A stretch of DNA of 46,812 bases. Origin: Cytophagaceae bacterium UBA7467 (lineage in GTDB: Bacteria > Bacteroidota > Bacteroidia > Cytophagales > Spirosomataceae). The notes under the pieces were generated by a model. That model did not search any database. It was not told where the DNA came from and saw only the letters and a program-made list of their open reading frames with translations. The DNA is taken from positions 1-46,812 of the forward strand of contig DLPD01000036.1 in assembly GCA_002479785.1 (NCBI GenBank). Reading direction: 5' to 3'. Shown piece after piece: positions 41,058 through 46,812 of this stretch; position 1 is the first letter of the stretch; every line of letters begins with the position of its first letter. A program made the position numbers and the translations under genes.

Positions 41058-41840
41058 ATGTCAAACATACAACCAGTTTGGTTCATTGGGCACGGTAGCC
41101 CAATGAACGCACTGGCAGACAATCCTTTTACAGCTTCATTAAATTCGCTTGGGGCGTCCATTGCGCCACCTAAAGCCATTCTCATTGTGTCTGCTCACTG
41201 GTTAACGCGCGGTATTACCCAAGTACAAGCGTCGCCTATGCCGGAGACGATCCACGATTTTGGTGGATTTCCACGTGCCCTGCACGAATTTCAATATCCT
41301 GCACCGGGAAGCCCTGAAACGGCGAAAATGCTCGCATCTGGCTCTCAAAAAATCCAAGAAACAACTGAATGGGGTTTAGATCACGGAGCCTGGTCGGTAC
41401 TTTGCCATCTGTTTCCGAATCACAACATTCCCTGTTTTGAGATGTCCATTGACTATTCTCAACCATTGGCCTATCACGTCACGCTCGCTCAGGAATTACA
41501 ATTCTTGCGAGAGAGAGGTGTTTTGATCGTGGGAAGTGGGAATATCGTACACAATTTACAGGCTAGTATCCCAAATCTCTCGATAGGCCAAGAGCATTTC
41601 GCCTATGATTGGGCACAAGAATTTGACGCTTGGACCACGCAGAAATTACTGGATAAAGATATCTCGAGTTTAGTAGATTATACGCGTGCACCGGGAGGAT
41701 TAAAGTCTGTTCCTACGCCGGATCACTACATTCCGATGTTGTATGCGCTGGCTTTGGCACGGAAAGACGAGACGGTTCGATTCACTTACGAAGAACTCGT
41801 GTATGGGGGAATCTCGATGCGCTGCTTCGAAATCGCTTAA
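41058..41840 (+). CDS. DODA-type extradiol dioxygenase (YgiD-like)
   Basis: A 260-aa class III extradiol dioxygenase-like protein. The metal ligands are probably His12 in IGHGSPMNAL, His47 in SAHWLTRG and others in IVGSGNIVHNL. The TEWGLDHGAWSVL segment contains the conserved His109. E. coli YgiD opens L-DOPA between carbons 4 and 5, and related proteins open other catechols, so the substrate is not certain. It follows rho by 18 bases and may be read from the same transcript. Its end overlaps the convergent rocD by 4 bases. Confidence 0.88.
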   Translation: MSNIQPVWFIGHGSPMNALADNPFTASLNSLGASIAPPKAILIVSAHWLTRGITQVQASPMPETIHDFGGFPRALHEFQYPAPGSPETAKMLASGSQKIQETTEWGLDHGAWSVLCHLFPNHNIPCFEMSIDYSQPLAYHVTLAQELQFLRERGVLIVGSGNIVHNLQASIPNLSIGQEHFAYDWAQEFDAWTTQKLLDKDISSLVDYTRAPGGLKSVPTPDHYIPMLYALALARKDETVRFTYEELVYGGISMRCFEIA

Positions 41841-43054
41841 TAGCCCAGAAAAACTTGGTCGATGATGCTGCAAGCTTGATCCATCTCCGCACCGGTGATG
41901 GTGAGAGGAGGAGCTAAACGGATTTTATTGCCGTGTGTGGGCTTCGCCAATAAACCCTTTTTCATCAGATCTAAACAGATTTCCCAAGCCACCTTGCTAT
42001 CTTCATCCGTGTCGATTTCGATGGCACATAAAAGCCCTTTTCCTCTTACGGATTTAATTAAGGCGGTTTTATCGCGCAGACTTTCTAGGAATGTTAGTAA
42101 TTGCTGACCACGAACGCTTGCATTTTCAACTAAATCCTCATCTTCGATGATATCCAGGGCTACGTTTGCAACAGCGCAGGCTAATGGATTTCCACCATAG
42201 GTAGATCCATGTTCGCCTGGTTTGATGGTGAGCATGATTTCATCATTACAGAGCACTGCTGATACGGGCATAAATCCGCCCGAGAGCGCTTTACCCAGCA
42301 ATAAAATATCCGGGTGCACTAATTCGTGGTGACAAGCTAACCAAGCACCTGTGCGCCCTAAGCCGGTTTGGATCTCATCTGCGATGAAAAGTACGCGGTG
42401 TTTTTTACACAAAGCAGCCGCTTTTTTCAAATAACCCGGCGACGGAATAACGACTCCGGCTTCGCCTTGAATGGGCTCTACCATGAAAGCTGCTACATGG
42501 GGATTTTGTAATTTCTCTTCTAATGCGGCTAAATCATTGTAGGGAATGCGGCTAAAACCCGGAACAAAGGGTCCAAAGTTATGAAAAGAGGAGGGGTCAT
42601 TCGAAGACGAAACCGCCGCAATCGTTCTCCCCCAAAAATTCCCTTCCGCAAAAATAATTTCTGCTTGATTTGCCGGAACGCCTTTCACCTCATAAGCCCA
42701 TTTACGTGCTAATTTGATGGCAGATTCGCCAGCTTCCACGCCTGTATTCATTAACAGGACTTTTTGGTAGCCAAATTTCTCCGCTAATTTCTTCTCCGTG
42801 GAACCCAGTAGATTCGTGTGAAAAGCACGGGAGCTGAGCGTTAACTTAGCCGCCTGATCTGAAATCGCCTTGACTAAACGGGGATGGCAATGTCCCTGAT
42901 TCACTGCGCTATAGGCAGAAAGAAAATCCAGGTATTTTTTCCCGGTTACATCATACACATGCACCCCTTCTCCGCGTTCTAAAACAACCGGTAATGGATG
43001 GTAATTATGTGCCCCAAAATCAGACTCTAAATCAATATACTCTTGTGGGGTCAT
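41837..43054 (-). CDS. rocD: Ornithine aminotransferase
   Basis: A 405-aa class III PLP aminotransferase. The start (EYIDLESDFGAHNYHPLPVVLERGEGVHVYDVTGKKYLDFLSAYSAVNQGHCHP) matches ornithine--oxo-acid transaminases closely, and the PLP lysine is Lys255 in LLGKALSGG. It converts ornithine to glutamate 5-semialdehyde, feeding proline or glutamate pools. It overlaps the thiolase gene by 4 bases (ATGA) and so is the third gene of a run with two beta-oxidation genes. Acetylornithine or GABA transaminase activity cannot be excluded, but the N terminus favours RocD. Confidence 0.93.
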   Translation of the reverse strand: MTPQEYIDLESDFGAHNYHPLPVVLERGEGVHVYDVTGKKYLDFLSAYSAVNQGHCHPRLVKAISDQAAKLTLSSRAFHTNLLGSTEKKLAEKFGYQKVLLMNTGVEAGESAIKLARKWAYEVKGVPANQAEIIFAEGNFWGRTIAAVSSSNDPSSFHNFGPFVPGFSRIPYNDLAALEEKLQNPHVAAFMVEPIQGEAGVVIPSPGYLKKAAALCKKHRVLFIADEIQTGLGRTGAWLACHHELVHPDILLLGKALSGGFMPVSAVLCNDEIMLTIKPGEHGSTYGGNPLACAVANVALDIIEDEDLVENASVRGQQLLTFLESLRDKTALIKSVRGKGLLCAIEIDTDEDSKVAWEICLDLMKKGLLAKPTHGNKIRLAPPLTITGAEMDQACSIIDQVFLGY

Positions 43055-44226
43055 AGCAATTCGTAAATTCCCGCTACACCTTGACCACCACCTACGCAGG
43101 CCGTGACCATACCGTATTTCTGGTTGCGCAGGCGCATTTCGTTGAATAATTGGATGGATAATTTAGCCCCAGAACAGCCCAGTGGGTGGCCTAATGCTAT
43201 GGCTCCTCCGTTCACATTCACGATAGTTGGATCGATATCGAGGGTTTTCATAACGGCCAAAGACTGCGCTGCGAACGCCTCGTTCAATTCAATTTGTTGA
43301 ATATCTTTCAGTGTCAAACCGGCCTTTTTCAAGGCAATCGGAATCGCCTCTACCGGTCCAATTCCCATCAGGCTAGGTTCCACCCCCGCTGTAGCATAGG
43401 AAACTAGGCGAGCGATAGGCTCTAAATGGAGTTCTTTCACCAGTTTTTCGGAAACAACTAAAACGAAAGCTGCTCCATCAGAAGTTTGGGACGCATTTCC
43501 CGCGGTAACCGTTCCGCCCATCGCGAAGGCCGGTTTTAATTTACCTAAAGCCTCGATCGTTGTATCTGCACGTGGCCCCTCGTCTACAGACACGGTCCAG
43601 CTGCGAGATTGTTTCTTACCTGATTTGGCATCGAAATAATTCTCTGTTACTTCTACTGGTACGATTTGCGAGGTGAATTTACCCGCCTTTTGTGCCTCTA
43701 ATGCTTTCATGTGAGAAGCAAAGGCAAACGCATCTTGCTCATCGCGTGTCACGTTGTATTTCTTACTTACTTCCTCTGCCGTTAGACCCATTCCGATATA
43801 ATAATCCGGATGTTCACTCGCGATTCCGTAGTTCAAGACCGTTTTGTGCCCCATCATCGGTAACATGGTCATCGATTCAGTTCCACCGGCGATCACACAA
43901 TCGGCCATGCCAGAAGCAACTTTAGCGGAGGCTAAAGCAATGGCTTCTAAACCAGAACCACAATAACGGTTGATGATGAAACCTGGAACGTTTTTAGGGA
44001 GTGATAAAAGGGAAATGTAGCGCGCCATTTGCATCCCTTGCTCAGCTTCGGGAATGGCATTGCCCACAATTAAATCGTCCACACGTGCCGGATCTAAATT
44101 AGGCACTTGCTTCATCAAATGTTTAATGACTTCCGCCGCTAAATCATCTGGACGCATCGTTCTGAAACCTCCTCTTTTGGCTTTTGCAACTGCTGTGCGG
44201 TAACCTGCTATGATATATGCATTCAT
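43051..44226 (-). CDS. fadA: Acetyl-CoA C-acyltransferase (thiolase, FadA-type)
   Basis: A 391-aa thiolase. Cys89 in NRYCGSGLEAI is the acyl-carrying nucleophile. NEAFA and GHPLGCSGA near the C terminus, and a final CVGGGQGVAGIYE with the second catalytic Cys, complete the site. It cleaves 3-ketoacyl-CoA to acetyl-CoA and a shortened acyl-CoA. The start at 44226 (MNAYIIAGYRTAVAKA) matches the family; the upstream extension of the frame runs into the preceding gene. It follows the FadN-like gene by 11 bases and provides the next step. Confidence 0.94.
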   Translation of the reverse strand: MNAYIIAGYRTAVAKAKRGGFRTMRPDDLAAEVIKHLMKQVPNLDPARVDDLIVGNAIPEAEQGMQMARYISLLSLPKNVPGFIINRYCGSGLEAIALASAKVASGMADCVIAGGTESMTMLPMMGHKTVLNYGIASEHPDYYIGMGLTAEEVSKKYNVTRDEQDAFAFASHMKALEAQKAGKFTSQIVPVEVTENYFDAKSGKKQSRSWTVSVDEGPRADTTIEALGKLKPAFAMGGTVTAGNASQTSDGAAFVLVVSEKLVKELHLEPIARLVSYATAGVEPSLMGIGPVEAIPIALKKAGLTLKDIQQIELNEAFAAQSLAVMKTLDIDPTIVNVNGGAIALGHPLGCSGAKLSIQLFNEMRLRNQKYGMVTACVGGGQGVAGIYELL

Positions 44227-44237
44227 CTTCTTACGAT

Positions 44238-46643
44238 TTAATTTCTGAGTGGTTTGCCGCCACCTAATAAACTTTGGATTCTGTCCATGGTCTTTTTCTC
44301 GCCACATAAAGAAAGGAAGGCCTCTCTTTCTAGATCGAGTAAGTACGTTTCGCTCACCACTTGTGGAGCGTCTAAATCGCCTCCGCAGATAGCGTAAGCT
44401 AATTTATTCGCAATTAAGGCGTCGTGTTCAGAGATGTAACGTCCCATTAACATACCTTGGATACCTGCTTTGAATAGGGCCAAACCTTGTTTTCCTTCCA
44501 CCCAGACATCATTTCGTCTCGCTTTTTGGACATATCCTGCGTCTGCTAAGGCCAAAGCCTCTCTTTTTGCTTCCGATATCACCTGGTTACGATTCAGTAC
44601 AATGCGATCCTGAGCACGTAAATAATTCATTTCTCTTGCCTCGTGTGCTGAGGTACTCACACGCGCCGTTGCGATATTCATAAAGGCCTCTTGCAATCGG
44701 TTTAACTCCACATCGCCTGCGCGACGGGCATCTCCCATCCGCAAGGCCATCTCTTTCGTTCCACCACCCGCAGGAATCAAACCAACGCCTACTTCTACTA
44801 GACCCATATACAACTCAGCATGCGCGACAATCTTGTCAGCGTGTAAGTTGATTTCGCAACCACCGCCTAGCGCTAACGTGTGCGGTGCCACCACTACTGG
44901 AATGCCCGAGTAGCGTACACGCATCATCGTCTCTTGGAACGTCGCGATCATGTTGTTAATGTCGTCGAATTTCTGTTCCATCGCGAACATGAACAACATC
45001 CCTAGATTAGCGCCTGCAGAGAATGCCTCGTTCGATTCATTTCCAATGACTAAACCTTGGAAATCTTTTTCCGCTGTCGCGATAGCCTCTTGAATGCCTT
45101 CCAACACTCCTTGGCCCATCGTATTCATCTTCGAGTGGAATTCTAAGCCTAAAATGCCATCGCCTAAATCCACGATGTGCATGTCCTCATTAGAAGAAAC
45201 GGTATTAGTAGGTTTTATAATTTGCAAATTGATTTGCTTTTCCGCCCCTGCTATGGCTTGGTACTTTTTAGACGCAATGTCGTAGAACAAACGCTTTCCA
45301 CCTTCTACTTTATAGAAAGAAGTATGGCCAGCTGCGACCATCTCCGTTACCCAAGCTGCCGGTGCAAGACCTTCCGCTTTCATTAATTCGATTCCATTCA
45401 CGACACCTATGGCATCCCAAGTTTCGAAAATACCCATCTCCCAGCCAAAACCCGCACAGATGGCTTGGTCAATTTTGACTAAATCATCTGCGATCTCCGG
45501 AATGCGATTCGACGCATAACGGAATCCATCGAGGATGGTTTTTCGGTAGAATTCACCGGCTACATCTTTTCCCGCTAATAAAAGTGCGAATCGATCGGCA
45601 AGGTTATCAATCGCTTTCGAGCGATCTAATGTTTCAAAATTCACCCGTTCTGCTGCGCGGTATTCAAACGTACGAAGGTCCAGGCTCAGGATCACCGTCT
45701 TGCCTTTTTCGTCTTTGGTCTTTTTATAAAATCCTTGACCCGTTTTATCGCCCAGCCATTTGTTTTCCATCAAACGCTGTAACATCACCGGCAAATTGAA
45801 AATGTCTTTGCTTTCGTCATTTACGAGTGCAGCTTTTAAATTGTTCGCTACATGAACAGTGGTATCTAAACCGACTACATCCGAAAGGCGGAACGTTCCT
45901 GATTTAGGGCGACCTACAACTTTGGACGTCAATTTATCGACCTGCTCCACTGTTAATCCTAATTCCTCCACCACTTTCATTGTCTGCATCATCGAATAAA
46001 CACCGATGCGGTTCGCGATAAAGGCTGGCGTATCTTTGCAAAGAACGGCCGTTTTACCTAACTGGGTTTCGCCGTAGCCTAACAAAAAGTCGATGATGGC
46101 TGGATCCGTTTTAGGACCAGGAATCACTTCAAATAAACGTAGGTAGCGAGGAGGGTTGAAGAAGTGGGTTCCGCAGAAATGTTGTTGAAAATCTTCACTT
46201 CTACCTGCTGACATCAAATGAATTGGAATACCCGACGTATTCGAGGTAACCAAGGTGCCCGGTGTGCGGAACTTCTCCACCTTTTCGTAGAGTGATTGTT
46301 TAATGGCTAGGTTTTCTACGACTACTTCCATAATCCAGTCCGCCGAACTGATTTCTGACAGGTTGTCTTCGAAGTTGCCTAGCGTGATGTTATTCGCAAA
46401 GCCCGACTCATAGAGCGATGCGGGCTTTGCTTTTATAGTTTGTTGAAATGCTGCGTTGACAATTCGGTTACGTACCGAAGGGTGTTCTAAACGAAGACCT
46501 TTGGCCTCTTCCTCCGGGCTCAAAGTCTGTGGTGCAATGTCCAATAACAGGACCTGAACCCCAATATTTGCGAAATGACAGGCTATTCTGGAGCCCATAA
46601 TTCCTGAGCCTAAAATGGCTACTTTTTTAATGGCACGATTCAT
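44238..46643 (-). CDS. fadN: 3-hydroxyacyl-CoA dehydrogenase / enoyl-CoA hydratase, FadN-type
   Basis: An 801-aa bifunctional beta-oxidation enzyme. The dehydrogenase comes first: NAD-binding GSGIMG at 12-17, the HFFNPPRYLRLFEVIPGP block near 170, and the C-terminal dehydrogenase domain (KDTPAFIANRIGVY). The enoyl-CoA hydratase domain is at the C-terminal end (ALGGGCEINLHADKIVAHAELYMGLVEVGVGLIPAGGG, about 585-625). This order is opposite to E. coli FadB and matches Bacillus FadN. The start at 46643 follows the family; the frame extends 19 codons upstream. The thiolase gene follows by 11 bases, as in fadN-fadA operons. A promoter candidate lies at 46669-46701. Confidence 0.94.
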   Translation of the reverse strand: MNRAIKKVAILGSGIMGSRIACHFANIGVQVLLLDIAPQTLSPEEEAKGLRLEHPSVRNRIVNAAFQQTIKAKPASLYESGFANNITLGNFEDNLSEISSADWIMEVVVENLAIKQSLYEKVEKFRTPGTLVTSNTSGIPIHLMSAGRSEDFQQHFCGTHFFNPPRYLRLFEVIPGPKTDPAIIDFLLGYGETQLGKTAVLCKDTPAFIANRIGVYSMMQTMKVVEELGLTVEQVDKLTSKVVGRPKSGTFRLSDVVGLDTTVHVANNLKAALVNDESKDIFNLPVMLQRLMENKWLGDKTGQGFYKKTKDEKGKTVILSLDLRTFEYRAAERVNFETLDRSKAIDNLADRFALLLAGKDVAGEFYRKTILDGFRYASNRIPEIADDLVKIDQAICAGFGWEMGIFETWDAIGVVNGIELMKAEGLAPAAWVTEMVAAGHTSFYKVEGGKRLFYDIASKKYQAIAGAEKQINLQIIKPTNTVSSNEDMHIVDLGDGILGLEFHSKMNTMGQGVLEGIQEAIATAEKDFQGLVIGNESNEAFSAGANLGMLFMFAMEQKFDDINNMIATFQETMMRVRYSGIPVVVAPHTLALGGGCEINLHADKIVAHAELYMGLVEVGVGLIPAGGGTKEMALRMGDARRAGDVELNRLQEAFMNIATARVSTSAHEAREMNYLRAQDRIVLNRNQVISEAKREALALADAGYVQKARRNDVWVEGKQGLALFKAGIQGMLMGRYISEHDALIANKLAYAICGGDLDAPQVVSETYLLDLEREAFLSLCGEKKTMDRIQSLLGGGKPLRN

Positions 46644-46668
46644 ATCTACGTTTTTAAATCTCGTTGTG

Positions 46669-46701
46669 TAAATATAAATAAAAGGAATTATGTTATGCAA
46701 G
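46669..46701 (-). promoter_or_regulatory. Candidate promoter of the fadN-fadA-rocD run
   Basis: On the minus strand, CTTG (46698-46701), 21 bases, then TATATTTA (46669-46676), one base off TAnnTTTG. The ATG at 46643 follows 25 bases after the box. Confidence 0.4.
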
Positions 46702-46722
46702 CATACTAAATTTTATTTATTC

Positions 46723-46755
46723 AAAAAAAGGCGACCGCGCAGCGGTCGCCTTTTT
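46723..46755. terminator. Strong bidirectional terminator near the right edge
   Basis: GGCGACCGC (46730-46738) and GCGGTCGCC (46742-46750) form a perfect 9-base stem with loop GCA, flanked by A7 and T5. The gene it serves must lie beyond the right end on the minus strand, because the fadN gene here starts to its left. A second small stem GCGGCC/GGTCGC follows at about 46768-46784. Confidence 0.9.
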
Positions 46756-46812
46756 AATGAGGTCAATGCGGCCGTTTCGGTCGCACTCAAGAATCAAAAA
46801 TTACACATAACT

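Noticed and set aside
1..46812. Search for a mobile island, defence system or secondary-metabolite cluster
   Set aside because: All recognisable genes are metabolic, repair, translation or envelope genes, with no integrase, transposase, restriction, toxin or large modular synthase genes. I found no new multi-gene system here.

Overview
The window is a stretch of ordinary bacterial chromosome, most likely from a member of the Bacteroidota, probably Cytophagales. The evidence is: a PorP/SprF-type outer-membrane protein beside a large protein with a gliding-motility (CHU_C, type IX secretion type B) C-terminal domain; a eukaryotic-type (GT3) glycogen synthase; a 638-residue PurF-like amidotransferase; a Rho factor with a long N-terminal extension; and promoters of the Bacteroidota form TTTG-N18..21-TAnnTTTG in front of several genes. 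The DNA is moderately AT-rich. I see no integrase, transposase, phage gene, toxin-antitoxin pair, CRISPR array, rRNA or tRNA. The genus is not certain.

Layout, left to right. (1) 1-614: start of an M1-family peptidase on the minus strand, cut by the window edge. (2) 760-5261: xylose isomerase, a secreted GH106-like glycoside hydrolase and an AlkD-type DNA glycosylase in one rightward run. (3) 8008-5262: Tat-exported asparaginase, then glycogen synthase, leftward. (4) 8119-12079: penicillin-acylase-family enzyme, small membrane protein, OmpH/Skp, SmpB. (5) 13966-12076: tag, a DPM1-like glycosyltransferase and hemJ, tightly packed leftward. (6) 14046-16300: cobalamin riboswitch and a BtuB-like TonB-dependent receptor, then a DUF4833 gene facing it. 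(7) 17059-21715: the rimP-nusA-infB operon, with a terminator-like hairpin in its leader and a strong terminator at its end. (8) 21853-25697: divergent PorP/SprF and CHU_C-domain genes. (9) 27610-25694: PurF-like enzyme. (10) 31993-27696: uvrA followed by a lone nuoN. (11) 32037-33662: small outer-membrane protein and nrdB. (12) 33709-36386: HupE/UreJ-like protein, GMC oxidoreductase, NTF2-like protein. (13) 39342-36358: bioF-bioD-bioA. (14) 39573-41840: rho and a DODA-type dioxygenase. (15) 46643-41837: fadN-like and fadA-like beta-oxidation genes with rocD. (16) 46723-46755: a terminator of a gene beyond the right edge.

Functional links. The riboswitch indicates that the receptor imports a cobalamin. 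The PorP/SprF protein is the probable secretion partner of the adjacent CHU_C-domain protein. fadN and fadA give consecutive steps of fatty-acid beta-oxidation. bioF, bioD and bioA give three successive steps of biotin synthesis. rimP, nusA and infB serve ribosome maturation, transcription elongation and translation initiation.

The only gene-free stretch over 300 bases is 13967-14314, which holds the riboswitch, its promoter and its expression platform. I found no complete new multi-gene system. The most interesting signals are non-coding: the rimP leader hairpin, interleaved divergent promoters with near-leaderless starts, a terminator almost touching the smpB start codon, and short degenerate repeats, one of which lies inside the coding region of the cobalamin receptor.
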